Assembly (NCBI RefSeq): GCF_006542335.1
Contig: NZ_CP032486.1
Span: forward strand, 35,724 to 99,723
Length of the DNA stretch: 64,000 bases
From: Neokomagataea tanensis
GTDB taxonomy: Bacteria > Pseudomonadota > Alphaproteobacteria > Acetobacterales > Acetobacteraceae
Reading direction: 5' to 3'
Part shown: in pieces, positions 25,938-35,460 of the stretch
Position numbering within the stretch: position 1 is the stretch's first letter
Layout of the letters: the number at the start of each line of letters is the position of its first letter
Position numbers and translations under genes: made by a program
The notes under the pieces: generated by a model
What the model was told of the DNA's origin: nothing
The model's input: only the letters and a program-made list of their open reading frames with translations
Databases searched by the model: none

Positions 25938-26277
25938 ATGAACCCGACTGAGATTTACGACGCACTCGCCCAAATTGCCGCAGAACCATTTGACCCGATT
26001 GAGTTTCCTTTTGCATTTGCAGCCGCAACTGACGCAGCTCAAGCAGCTATTTCCAAACTGCGTAACGGATCAACTAACAAGTCAGATCTTTCCGGCGGCG
26101 TGCTTTTCGGTAAACGGTTTCATTACGCCCCGGCCCAATCGGGGCAAAGCGATATTGTGCTTGACCAACTCCGGGCCTCGAAGAAAACCAAAACATCAAA
26201 ACCCGCCATTCTGCTCGCAACTGATGGCGATATGATTGCAGCCGAGCATCTAGCCTCGGGCGATACGCTGCACTGGG
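25938..26277 (+). pseudogene. MmeI-like DNA methyltransferase, N-terminal fragment
   Basis: 113 residues of the MmeI-type N-terminal domain of class I DNA methyltransferase/restriction fusions: MNPTEIYDALAQIAAEPFDP, AQAAISKLRNGSTNKSDLSG, GVLFGKRFHYAPAQSG, QLRASKKTKTSKPAILLATD. Intact proteins run to 900 residues or more with SAM-binding and target-recognition domains. Here the gene is cut by the IS1111 element (and the IS6 derivative behind it). It represents a lost restriction or modification function. Confidence 0.75.
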
Positions 26278-27667
26278 CTTCTGTGGTTGCCGTCTGAAAT
26301 GCAAGAAGTTTCTGGCCCTGATGTGCGAGTGATCGATTGCGGTCTTCTGTCAGGCCTTTGAACGCGGCATTTACAAAAGCCGCTGGCCGATATGGTGATC
26401 TGCGGATCGGGTCCAAATCTCTGTTCCGTATTTGAGAACACTGAGCCCTTGGCTGGTTTTCCTAATCCGGATCGGCTCGATCATGCGCCCATATGGGTCG
26501 TCGCTTTCTCACACCCCTTTACCGGTTCTGCTTACATACGACTGAGTTCAACTCATCTCGCAGCAGTCAGAACCGGATCCCGATAATTTTCGTGTTTTGT
26601 CAGCATGGCCCAAATCGTTCGGGCCATTTTGTTGGCCAGCGCGATCGCGACGAGCATACGCGGCTTGCAGGCCATCATCCGGGCCAGCCAGGAGCCCGGA
26701 ACGGGAGGTTTACGCCCCGCCCAGCCTACACGCGACATTGCCCCTATGATCAACAATCGCCGAATGTCAGCCTGGCCGGCCTTCGAAACCCGCCCGAGCC
26801 TTTCCTTGCCACCAGACGAAAACTGCTTTGGAACCAGCCCAAGCCAAGCCGCAAAATCGCGTCCGCAGCGAAAAGTCTCCATTGCAGGTGCAAAAGCTTC
26901 CACGGCCAGGGCCGTCAAAGGCCCGACCCCAGGCATTGTCTCCAGACGCTGAGCCACACCGCTCTCTTGCGAAAGCCTGACCATCGCACGGGTCTTTTCT
27001 GCAATCTTCCTTGACTGCGCGTCGATCTGTTCGAGAAGGTCCCGACATTCCTGACGAACAAGAGTTGGAAGACGAACGCTTTCATCGTCGACCATCTCTT
27101 CAAGGCGCTTGAGATAGGTCATTCCTTTCGGAACCACCAGACCAAACTCATAAAGCGTGCTGCGAAGAGCATTCACCAGTTCAGTGCGCTGGTGAACCAG
27201 TCGATCACGGCAACGATATAAAACGGTCCGTGCCTGCTGATCTTCTGCTTTGGGTGTCACAAAGCGCATCTCCGGCTGCCGGGCAGCAATAACAATCGCT
27301 TCAGCGTCAGCTGCGTCGTTCTTCTGGCGTTTGACGAACGGGCGCACATATTGCGGTGCGATCAGCTTTACCTCGTGACCCGCATTCACCAATTCCCGTG
27401 CCCAATAATGAGCACTTCCACACGCTTCCATGATAACAAGCGCCGCCGGTTGGCTGGCCATAAACTAAAGGAATTGTGGACGGCGGATCTTCTTGCGGAA
27501 CAGTAAATCCCCCGTGATGGAAGCTGCGTGAATCTGGAAAACGTTCTTTGCCAGATCAATGCCAATCATCGTATCGTTCATCTGCCGTTCTCTCTTACTC
27601 GTGGCTATTCACATCTACCACGTTGGCACATACCGATGCCGTTAGGGGAGGACGGCAACCACCCCAT
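26278..27667 (-). mobile_element. IS110 family element, IS1111 group, copy 2
   Basis: Same length as the copy at 1659-3048 with identical encoded protein, in opposite orientation. The left (transposase 5') end abuts CTCTGTTGCAAAGTT, the terminal repeat of the IS6 derivative at 27668, and the right end abuts GGG next to the MmeI-like fragment. That is the layout expected if it inserted two bases inside the IS6 terminal repeat. Confidence 0.85.
26553..27581 (-). pseudogene. IS1111-group transposase copy 2, same amber codon
   Basis: Mirror of the first copy: ATG at 27581, TAG 38 codons later (27465-27467), then the 302-residue remainder from 27461. The protein sequence matches copy 1 throughout. 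The first catalytic Asp (GIDLAKNVF) lies before the stop. See the first copy for domains. Confidence 0.8.
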
Positions 27668-28319
27668 CTCTGTTGCAAAGTTCCGCTTGAGTCGCGTGGG
27701 CCCCGTTTATTTCGATTTTCAAACGGTTTAGAAGCTGAATTGTCTTTCGATGAGACGCACTTCTCCCATGATACCCTCTTGGAACTGGAAGAGTTCAGCT
27801 TGTCCCTTTTTCAAGGCGCATAACCTCGAAGCCTTTAATGGTTGCATAAGCGGTTTTCAGGCTTCTCCCACCTTCTCAGTCCGTTTAAAGCTTTGCTCAA
27901 AAAGCGTTTGGTCGCCTTAGCGCTTCGGGTCGGCGAGAGGAAGAAATCAATCGTATCACCGCCTTTGCCGACAGCACGGTACAGATAAGTCCATTTTCCT
28001 TTGACCTTAATGTAGGTCTCATCAACTCGCCAGCTGCTGGAAAACCCCGGGTGTTTCCAATACCAGCGGGGGCGTTTTTCCATCTCGGGTGTATACCTCT
28101 GAACCCAGCGGTAGATCGTTGAATGATCAACGCTCACACCGCGTTCACAGAGCATGGTTTCAAGGTCGCGGTAACTAATCCCATACCGACAATACCAGCG
28201 CACTGCCCATAGGATCACTTCACCACAAAAATGACGGCCCTTGAAATCACGCATCTACCAAGCCCTACGCTAACACCGGCAGCGGTTTCCAACAGGATGC
28301 TCAACTTTGCAACAGGGCC
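27668..28319 (-). mobile_element. IS6 type A derivative with central deletion
   Basis: 652 bp between the modified terminal repeat CTCTGTTGCAAAGTT and AACTTTGCAACAGGGCC. The transposase frame (from 28254) contains WRVDETYIKVKGKW but jumps from RRWEKPE to a shifted frame. About 180 bp are missing between two AAGCCTGAAA direct repeats present in the intact copy, removing the second Asp and the Glu. A pure deletion derivative, movable only in trans. Confidence 0.88.
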
Positions 28320-28339
28320 TTTTATCTTCCTGTAAAAAA

Positions 28340-28583
28340 TTAATTTTTAATTAATATTATTTCTCCTGTACCGGAAACACCTCTATTGGTGCCCCACTTT
28401 TGAAGTATTGATACTTCATCAATAAATGATTTTCTAATAAATAAAGTTAATGATGGTGTCTTTTGACATCCATTTAATCCGCATTTAAAACTAATAAGCG
28501 CTTCTCCATGAAGAGATCCTTTTTCATCTAACAAAATAGCTCCCTTTTCAGCACAACTGTGTGATCGGCATCCTGATATTAAA
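28340..28583 (-). pseudogene. Ivy-like lysozyme inhibitor, C-terminal fragment
   Basis: The reverse frame reads LISGCRSHSCAEKGAILLDE, ISFKCGLNGCQKTPSL and WGTNRGVSGTGEIILIKN to the stop. The GCxxHxC loop and following strand match the inhibitory loop of Ivy-type lysozyme inhibitors. The N-terminus, with any signal peptide, is cut by the IS6 type B element at 28586. AT-rich like the putative lysozyme-inhibitor gene at 3344, but the two are different sequences. Confidence 0.5.
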
Positions 28584-28585
28584 TG

Positions 28586-29294
28586 GGTGATGTCACATTA
28601 ACCCCGCCGTGTTAGATGGCAGCGATGAGTAAGACGCTTGTGAGCTACAAACGGCATCGTTTCCCGCGTGAATTGATAGCCCATGCGGTATGGTTGTCTT
28701 TCCGTTTTCCTTTGAGCTTTCGTTTGGTTGAGGAAATGCTGCTCGAACGTGGGATTGTGGTATCGTATAAGACGATCCGTCGCTGGAGCCTGAAGTTTGG
28801 TGCGGAGTATGTTCGCAGTTTGCGCCGCAAACGCGCCAAACGTGGTGATTTATGGCATCTGGACGAAATCAGGGTTGTGATTGGCGGCCACATTCATTGG
28901 CTCTGGCGCGCTGTCGATCAAGACGGCTATATCCTTGATGAAATCTTACAAAGACGGCGCAATACCAAGGCCGCCAAGCGTAAACTTCGTCTGTCTGTTC
29001 GGCATCTTTCCCACAAGGAGCTGAACAATCGAGCGGAAAACAGCCATTTACCACTGCGAAAACGGGAACGGATCATGCAAAGGTTCCGATCCCCGGGCGG
29101 GTGTCAGAGGTTCGTCTCCGTCTTCTCTGTCGTCCGTAATCTCTTTGTTCCACCCGCCGCTAACGCCAACGCTCTCACACGACACATTCATCGTCTCCAA
29201 GCCTTCGCGCAGTGGAAAACTGTGACTATTCTCGCAGCTTGAAATCACTCAAATACAACCATACTCAAAGCAAAAAACTTAACGTGACATCCCC
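28586..29294 (+). mobile_element. IS6 type B derivative with internal deletion
   Basis: 709 bp bounded by GGTGATGTCACATTAA (28586) and CTTAACGTGACATC (to 29294). Compared with the intact type B copy (52004-52799) it lacks 87 bp between two near-identical 12-bp repeats (GGCCGCCAAGCG / GGCCGCAAAGCG). It separates the Ivy-like fragment from the truncated helicase gene. Confidence 0.88.
28616..29242 (+). pseudogene. IS6-family transposase (type B), missing catalytic Asp
   Basis: 208 residues against 237 in the intact copy. It keeps the HTH (VVSYKTIRRWSLKFG), the first Asp (DLWHLDEIRVVIGG) and the Glu (NNRAENSHLPLRKRE), but the 29-residue in-frame deletion after NTKAAKR removes MITDKLKSY with the second catalytic Asp. 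Expected inactive. Start could be the ATG at 28616 or the one at 28625. Confidence 0.85.
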
Positions 29295-31946
29295 GGAGAA
29301 GGTTTTGCCGGAGCCTACGGCATGCGCCATATAGGTGCTGCCTGCGGTGATGATCCGCCACACCACGCGTTTTTGATGGTCGCGCAGACGAATAACGCTG
29401 CTCGCCCCCGGCAATTGCAGATGTCGGCCGTCAAACTGGCGCGGGACAAGGTTGTTATACGTGTCGTTATACAGCCGCACCAAACGCTGTGCCCGCTCAC
29501 CGTCTTCCCAGACCCACTGGCTAAACGCTTCGCGCAGCGCCATCAGCTTTTCTTTAGCGGCTTCGGTTTCACGGGCGTTCAGAACACGACGTTCACCGCC
29601 TTCGGGATCGCGGATCGTATCGAAGATTTTGGGCGTGCTCTGGTTAAGTGCATCTTCCAGAAGGTCTTGTGCAGGGCGTCGCTGTGTTCCCCACGTCGAG
29701 GTCGCCTCGGCCTTGCCGTAAAACGGCGCTTTCTCCACGCTCCAGGCCGCGACTTCGGCAGTGTGCCAAACCTGGGCTTCAACCCCGATTTTTTCAGCAA
29801 TGAAGGCTTCCACATCCGAGGCTGGCACCCATGGTGCACCCAAACGCGCAGTAATATCACTAGGGCGCAAATCCGCAGGCTGCGCGTCTTCTAACGCGCG
29901 TACCAAGCTTGTATAGGCCGGATCCGTCTCCGCCGCCTCTCGCGCTTGAGCCAATTTGGTGCGGACCGCGCCCGATAACGCCTCATCGGCCATCACCCAG
30001 AGCGGGCGTTCCGGCGTGCTGCGCACAGGGTCACGATACACCGCCTCCCCAAGCTCGGCCTGTGCCGCCTCCTCACTGCACCCCAGCAACTCCGCAATCC
30101 GAGGCATATCCACCCCACCCACTTCATGCAGGCAGACCGCAAGCGCGTCATGGGCGCTGGCAATCTCTGGCTCGCTTGGCGCATGGATGATCCGCTCTGA
30201 GAAGATCGGACCAGGACGCCCCTCGTCACGGTCTTCGTCATACTCTTCAATCGCACTGACCAGCCAGACATCCGGGTCATCATAGAACGGTTGCAAATGC
30301 GGACGGCGTTGTGTGCTGCTCTCCTCGCCGGTTTCCGGGTCAACCCGCACACTGGTTTTTACAAGGTTAATCGGGCCAAAGGCTTTGACGAACGCAGCGT
30401 AAGCGCGTTTTAAGTCCTGCTGGAACCCCGCATAAGGCGCATTCTCCATCTGCGCACGCAGCACAGAGCGCGCCGCGTCACGCACGGGGATTAGCCCTTT
30501 GATGATATTGGCGTGTTTTTGGAAAATCCCCTCTTTCTGATCCCCCTTTCGGACCCGAACCGGCGTCGTTTCGCCATCGATGATCTGATGCAGTTCTGTC
30601 TTAATCAGGACGTAGCTGCCCTCACGCAGCACACTCCCCTGCCCAGCACTGGCTAACGCAGCACGCGCCTCCTGGGCGCTGTGCGGCGTCACAGCCTGCG
30701 GCTCTGGGAACCGCACCTGACCTTTGAGACGGCTCAACGCATTGGGCAGCGCCTCGTCCAAAGCCTGCATCGCAGGGGCGGTGCAGGTGTATTCCGGTCC
30801 ATATTGGCCCGTTGTCCACCCATGTTGACCCAGCACCTGCTCAGGGTGATCGAGGAAATACTGGTTGATCTGAAGCGCACCATCGCCCTGATCACTCTGC
30901 GGCACCGTGCCCACATCCTGCCAGAGGGTATCCGCTGTGTCTTCGCCGGGGACATGGCGGCGCAGCACCAGAAGATCCACCACCACCTCGGTTCCGGCAT
31001 CATCGCGCATCGCCCCTGCGGGCAGGCGCACGGCCCCGACCAAATCCGCCATCTCCGCAATATGCGCACGCGCTTTGTGGTCGGTTTTATCCATCGTCCA
31101 ACGCGAGGTTACAAACACGGCCAGCGCACCGGGGCGCAAACGGCTGACAGCACGCGCGATGAAGTAATCATGCAAGGACAAACCCATCTTGCCCAACGCA
31201 TCCGTCCCACGCACGGTGCGGTTGCTAAAGGGCGGGTTGCCCACTGCCAGATCATAGCGGTCAGCCAGACGGGCTTTGGTAAAATCTTCCTGGCGCACCC
31301 ATTGATTGGGGAAGAGCTTTTGCGTGATCCGCGCGGTCAGCGGGTCGTTTTCAATAGCGGTCCAAGCGGTGTTCTCTGCAAGCGTTTCAGGCATCGCCGC
31401 CATGAACAATCCGGTTCCACAGCCCGGCTCCAGCGCCTTACCGCCCTTGAACCCCATTTGCAGGATCACATCCCACACAGCATGGATGATCACTTCGGGG
31501 GTGTAATGCGCGTATTGGGTCGCCCGCGCTAGGCCTGCGCGTTCCTGCACACTGGTTGCTTGTTCCAGCTGCTGGCCCAGCTCTTCCCACCCTTCGCGGA
31601 ACGCTTCGCCAGCACGCGGAAAGAGGCTATTGGCCAGTTCGCCTGCTCCAAAGCCGGTAAAGCGCGCCAATTGCGCTTGTTCATCGATTGTGGCCGGACG
31701 GTTTTCTGTCTCCAGCTGTGTGAGCACGCGAATGGCGTTCAGATTGTCGCGCCCACGCGCTTTCCAGCCTGCGGCGAGGCCGCGTGTACCGCTCAGGCGG
31801 AAATCACGCTTGACGACGTCCACCACCTCTTGCGCCACGTGGCGGGCTTCGGCGACAGCATGATCACCGGGCAAACTCCCCCAGAACAAAGACGGGGCAT
31901 CATTCAGGGCGGAAGTCTCGAAAAAGCTCAGCTGGGTCGTACGCAT
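29295..31946 (-). pseudogene. Large plasmid DNA methylase/helicase protein, truncated at Walker A
   Basis: About 884 native residues. The N-terminal region is a SAM-dependent N6-adenine methylase: IDEQAQLARFTGFGAGELA, the SAM-binding GKALEPGCGTGLFMAAMPE and the catalytic DLAVGNPPFSN. A long middle region follows, and the sequence ends at a helicase P-loop (TYMAHAVGSGKT), where the IS6 type B element cuts in. Complete relatives on mobile plasmids continue through an SNF2/DEAD-type helicase to about 1500-1700 residues. The methylase half may still fold. The role of the family is unclear, with antirestriction and DNA-processing proposals. Confidence 0.8.
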
Positions 31947-32058
31947 GGCACACTCCGGACAAGCGCCAACACCCGGTTCCTGCGCGGGGCAGACCGGGGG
32001 TGTTAGCGTTCAGTATTAAGGGGCAGGACGGGATTGGTGCGGGGTGAGCCGCAAAATG

Positions 32059-32322
32059 TCAGAAAGGGCCGAAACGCAGGGCGATCTGCTCACGCTCAGC
32101 GGCCGAAATCAGGGCGAGAGCGCTGAGATGATAGCGTGAGCCAAGGCGGGCTTTACTGGCCACGCGCCACCACGCTTGCTGATCGCCACAATCCAGACCA
32201 CGCAGCTGTGTTTCGCCCTCAGGGCCGTTTTGCGGATGGGGCAGAGTATGTAGGGTCCAGCCCTCGCGATGGGCCTGGATCAACGAAAAACCAGCGGGAA
32301 TGGGTTGGCTTTGGCGGGTCAT
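32059..32322 (-). CDS. Hypothetical small plasmid protein
   Basis: 87 residues (IPAGFSLIQAHREGWTLHTL, LDCGDQQAWWRVASKARLGS). It lies just upstream of the methylase/helicase gene on the same strand with a 112-bp gap. No family recognised; no signal peptide or membrane segment. Codon use looks like the neighbouring backbone genes, so it is probably real. Confidence 0.6.
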   Translation of the reverse strand: MTRQSQPIPAGFSLIQAHREGWTLHTLPHPQNGPEGETQLRGLDCGDQQAWWRVASKARLGSRYHLSALALISAAEREQIALRFGPF

Positions 32323-32816
32323 GCCTGTCTTCTCCTCTCTTGACCCTTTCCGGCAACCACGGCGTCGTTGGGCCGTGCACGGGCGGCGCTTGCGCCGGGA
32401 CCGCCCGGCCCGCAGCGCAGCGAGGACACGGACGGACCCACCCCTTGCACGGCACAGCGATCCCGTGGTGCCTCCCTTCCCTGTTCTGCCTTTGTCTGCC
32501 GGTCTTCTGTCTTTCTCCCTTTCCCTTTTGCTTTTGTGCTGGCGTCTCTTTGTGTGTCTTTTTCCTGTGGACGTGGGAACGCGGTGGTGTCACGGGCATG
32601 ACGTGACACGTTGTTGGCTGAGGTGGCTGTTCGTCACATTTCAAAACACCGCTCTGCTAACCCGCTCAGTAGCGCACAAGCGCGTCTGTGGGCTGCGGCG
32701 AAGGCGCAGTCTACAGACACCGTTTCAGCGCACGCAGCGCGGGCGCGCCGCGCAAGGTGCGCATCCCCGCCATCACTCAAGAGCGTTGTGATGGCAGGGG
32801 TCTGTTGCTCTATCGC
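32323..32816. other. Non-coding region with polypyrimidine tract and hairpins
   Basis: About 490 bp without a convincing gene. 32465-32575 is strongly pyrimidine-rich on the + strand. An inverted pair GTGTCACG-N7-CGTGACAC lies at 32587-32609, and GCCATCAC-N11-GTGATGGC at 32769-32795. This could be a transfer or replication signal or the control region of the downstream reverse-strand genes. Confidence 0.4.
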
Positions 32817-33227
32817 TTACCCCCATCGGCTGATGGGGGCACCGGTGCGTACAGCGCGGCACATCAAGGCGGAAGGTACAGGCTCAGCCCGAAGACGCAG
32901 AGGCTTTTCGTGACGGCCATCCCATGTCAGCCCCTCGCAAGGCTCTAACATCCCCAAACGCACCGCATCCTCATCACGGCACGCACAGACCCGCTCATTG
33001 CCCCCTTTGGAGCGACGGCATGGCTCGGAGGGCCCTGCGCCACAGCCACGGCATGGCACGCGCAAAGCAGGATCACCCTCCTCCCAGACCGCCGAACACC
33101 GACGGCAGGACAGAGGAGCAAAGGTGTCGGTCCAGCGTTGCGGGACGCGGACAGGGCGGTTCGGAATGTAGGGGAAAGCGTATCGGCGCATGAGGCTCGT
33201 TCCAGTCTTGTGGATTTCAAGCATCAA
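32817..33227 (-). CDS. Hypothetical Cys-rich (zinc-finger-like) protein
   Basis: 136 residues, or 124 from the second ATG at 33191 (MRRYAFPYIPNRPV). Cys pairs LSCRRCSAVW, VPCRGCGAGPSEPC and RVCACRDEDA form zinc-ribbon-like knuckles similar to the CPxCGAxPGxPC modules of plasmid and phage proteins. The stop codon overlaps a CCCCCATC-GGCT-GATGGGGG hairpin (32820-32839). Function unknown; nucleic-acid binding is plausible. Confidence 0.55.
   Translation of the reverse strand: MMLEIHKTGTSLMRRYAFPYIPNRPVRVPQRWTDTFAPLSCRRCSAVWEEGDPALRVPCRGCGAGPSEPCRRSKGGNERVCACRDEDAVRLGMLEPCEGLTWDGRHEKPLRLRAEPVPSALMCRAVRTGAPISRWG
32820..32839 (-). terminator. Hairpin at the end of the Cys-rich gene
   Basis: Perfect 8-bp arms CCCCCATC / GATGGGGG with a 4-nt loop. 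Intrinsic-terminator-like but without a clear T-run. Confidence 0.45.
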
Positions 33228-33428
33228 GCCGGGCAGGCGGGCTCTCGGGGTGCAACAGTGCCGCGCAGCGGCAGGATCACCGGCCCCCCGCAGTCACGCG
33301 CAAGCGCCAGCGGCGCTGAGCATGGCGAGGAGGGCGGGTGACCCACCTGTTGCAGCGCGAGGGACCGGCTGGCAGGAGGTTAGCTGCCAATTTCTTTTCG
33401 TTATCTTTTAATTCAAGTCTTGATGAAC

Positions 33429-33468
33429 TTTGGATCAGGTGATGCAACGTTGCATCACCTGATCCAAA
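33429..33468. promoter_or_regulatory. parS-like palindrome, parB-proximal
   Basis: A perfect 40-bp palindrome whose 20-bp core GTGATGCAACGTTGCATCAC is shared with the palindrome at 35461. It directly abuts the parB stop codon. ParB-family proteins with the GERRFRA motif bind such palindromes as centromeres; it could also act as a terminator hairpin. Confidence 0.75.
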
Positions 33469-34341
33469 CTAACCTACCAACTTTGTTAACTCAGCGTGTA
33501 ATAAACGCAGAGCGCTCATATCCTTATCGCTGAATTTGACATTTTTAACTTCGAAATCACGTATTACCTGAATAATCTTTGGCGCCATTTTCTCAATATT
33601 TATAGCTTTTAATTGCCTATCAGGGTTAGACTGTCCATCTTTTCTATCCGGCTCAATACTAAAATTTCTCTCGTTAAGAGAAGCCACTGTGACTTCACCT
33701 GAGAGAGCCTTTTCCATAAGTTTGTCACGACGTGCCGGATCATCAATACGCGCTATCCCAACCAAAACGTTCATTGGTACGCTGGCCGCGCCAGCTTTTT
33801 CTAAAAAGCTCTCAGGCAAGCTTAATAACTTTATTGCCCTGCTAATCCTAGCTTGGTCCATACCCAGTTCTGCAGCGGCTTTCCTTTGGGACCACTGATT
33901 GTAATCTAATAAGTTTTTAATTCCCTTCGCTTCTTCTACTGGATTTAAATCCACTCTCATCAAATTTTCTATAAGCGCTGCAGAGGTAGAATTGCCATCG
34001 TGAGGAATTGCAAGAATTGATGTCCAATCAGCAAGTTTTGCAGCTCGGAACCGCCTCTCCCCAGCTACTATAATCCATTTTTCAGAATTTTCTGATGACT
34101 GTCTTACTAAAATTGGTTGCAGCTGCCCCTGCTGCTTCAATGACTCCGCAAGCTCTTCTAAAGAAGCTTGTTCAAAATTTCGCCTAGGCTGATTCGGATC
34201 AGGAATAATCTGATCAATCGACGCTTCAAATGTGTGCCTAAACTTACCGTCTCCGAGAAATGGGACGTCCACCTGCTCCATTACCTGAGAATGAGTTTGT
34301 GCAAACGCTGAAGCAGGGCGTTGTTTAAATGTGCGTTTCAT
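33469..34341 (-). CDS. parB: Plasmid partition protein ParB
   Basis: 290 residues. The CTP-binding ParB/Srx motif IVAGERRFRAAKLA is at about 91-104, the HTH (WSQRKAAAELGMDQARISRA) at about 149-168, and a C-terminal dimerisation region follows. It loads at parS and spreads as a CTP-dependent clamp to recruit ParA. It overlaps the upstream parA gene by four bases (ATGA) on the same strand. Length is normal and the gene is intact. Confidence 0.93.
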   Translation of the reverse strand: MKRTFKQRPASAFAQTHSQVMEQVDVPFLGDGKFRHTFEASIDQIIPDPNQPRRNFEQASLEELAESLKQQGQLQPILVRQSSENSEKWIIVAGERRFRAAKLADWTSILAIPHDGNSTSAALIENLMRVDLNPVEEAKGIKNLLDYNQWSQRKAAAELGMDQARISRAIKLLSLPESFLEKAGAASVPMNVLVGIARIDDPARRDKLMEKALSGEVTVASLNERNFSIEPDRKDGQSNPDRQLKAINIEKMAPKIIQVIRDFEVKNVKFSDKDMSALRLLHAELTKLVG

Positions 34342-35372
34342 GAATTTTCTCTTTTATCTGTATCCAAACTCAGAACTGAAGATGCGTTTATAAAATTACG
34401 ACGCCCGGCTATTGCTTCAGCAAGGCGCACATAAACTCTGACAGAAGGACTACGGGGCGCGACATCCACTGGGATTTTAGATGCCCACGCAGCATTACTA
34501 AACGACGTACTGGAGGGTACCGGCTCTAGTACGGGTGCACGATTATCCATTACCCGAATTAAATGCTCTATAATTCCTACATCGACATACTGATTTTGTA
34601 CAAATTGTGTTGGGATAACACCACCCAGTCTTAACCGAGGATTACTTCGACGATTTACTTTTGTGATTGTATCTAGAATTAGATTAACTCCCATAACATC
34701 GTACGGCTCAGTCCTAACGGGAACGAATACTGTATTTGACGACGCCAAAGCCATCCAAGTAAGAAAACCCAAATGTGGCGGAGAATCCAAAATGATAAAT
34801 TCGTAATTATCTTGTACTTGAGATATTGCTTCTTTCAACAACCCTTCAGTCCCAGGTTCACGTCGAATATCCACTTCAGCCAAATCAATATGACTTGGAC
34901 AGAAATCAACAGGAATTTCGACCTCCACTCCCTCAATAGGACCCTTTTTCACAATACAATTGGACATCGATGCATCTTTAAGCAAAGCATGCGCAAGTGT
35001 TTTTCCTTGACGATATAGAGGAACAATTTGCATTCCCAGCAAAGCTGCGGTTGCACTAGCCTGTGGATCAACGTCTATAAGAAGAACACGATATCCCATT
35101 TTAGAAAGTGCCACAGAGACGTTGAGTGCACTTGTGGTTTTCCCAACCCCTCCTTTTTGATTAGCAAAAGTTATAATTGTTGTTTGACGCTTCTCTCCAT
35201 GGAGTAATGCTTCCAACTCAGAAGACACCTCAGCCGGCAGTGGTTGCCTACTGTTTTCCCAGCGTGAAATAGTATGCCGATCATAGCTTCGGTTCAGTCG
35301 TAAATTTAATACATCCTTTAACTGACTTTGCGACAATCCAAGCTTTTCACGAACCTCTTTAAGAAATGACAT
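34338..35372 (-). CDS. parA: Plasmid partition ATPase ParA with N-terminal HTH
   Basis: 344 residues: an XRE-like HTH at about 1-58 (REKLGLSQSQLKDVLNLRLN, RHTISRWENSRQPLPAEV), then a deviant Walker A (NQKGGVGKTTSALNVS, 71-86) and Walker A' (LIDVDPQASAT). Type Ia ParA proteins of this layout both segregate the plasmid and repress their own promoter through the N-terminal domain. The tandem 14-bp repeats just upstream (35397-35438) are the natural operator candidate. Confidence 0.93.
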   Translation of the reverse strand: MSFLKEVREKLGLSQSQLKDVLNLRLNRSYDRHTISRWENSRQPLPAEVSSELEALLHGEKRQTTIITFANQKGGVGKTTSALNVSVALSKMGYRVLLIDVDPQASATAALLGMQIVPLYRQGKTLAHALLKDASMSNCIVKKGPIEGVEVEIPVDFCPSHIDLAEVDIRREPGTEGLLKEAISQVQDNYEFIILDSPPHLGFLTWMALASSNTVFVPVRTEPYDVMGVNLILDTITKVNRRSNPRLRLGGVIPTQFVQNQYVDVGIIEHLIRVMDNRAPVLEPVPSSTSFSNAAWASKIPVDVAPRSPSVRVYVRLAEAIAGRRNFINASSVLSLDTDKRENS

Positions 35373-35396
35373 TAATGTTACTCCATAATACGCACT

Positions 35397-35438
35397 ATCA
35401 ACATCAACACATCAACATCAACACGTCAACATCAACAA
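35397..35438. repeat. Three tandem 14-bp repeats upstream of parA
   Basis: ATCAACATCAACAC twice (35397, 35411), then GTCAACATCAACAA (35425). They start 25 bp upstream of the parA start, between it and the parS-like palindrome. Likely an operator for the ParA HTH domain, or iterons. Confidence 0.7.
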
Positions 35439-35460
35439 TGATCTATATCTAATTTTGTCC

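Noticed and set aside
30681..31532. 283-codon forward ORF inside the methylase/helicase gene
   Set aside because: It lies wholly antisense to a gene with clear methylase motifs; composition is Arg/His-rich as expected of a shadow frame.
32219..32644. Reverse 141-codon ORF rich in Lys/Gln/Arg
   Set aside because: Its composition comes from the polypyrimidine tract read on the other strand; no conserved features, and it overlaps the 87-residue gene.
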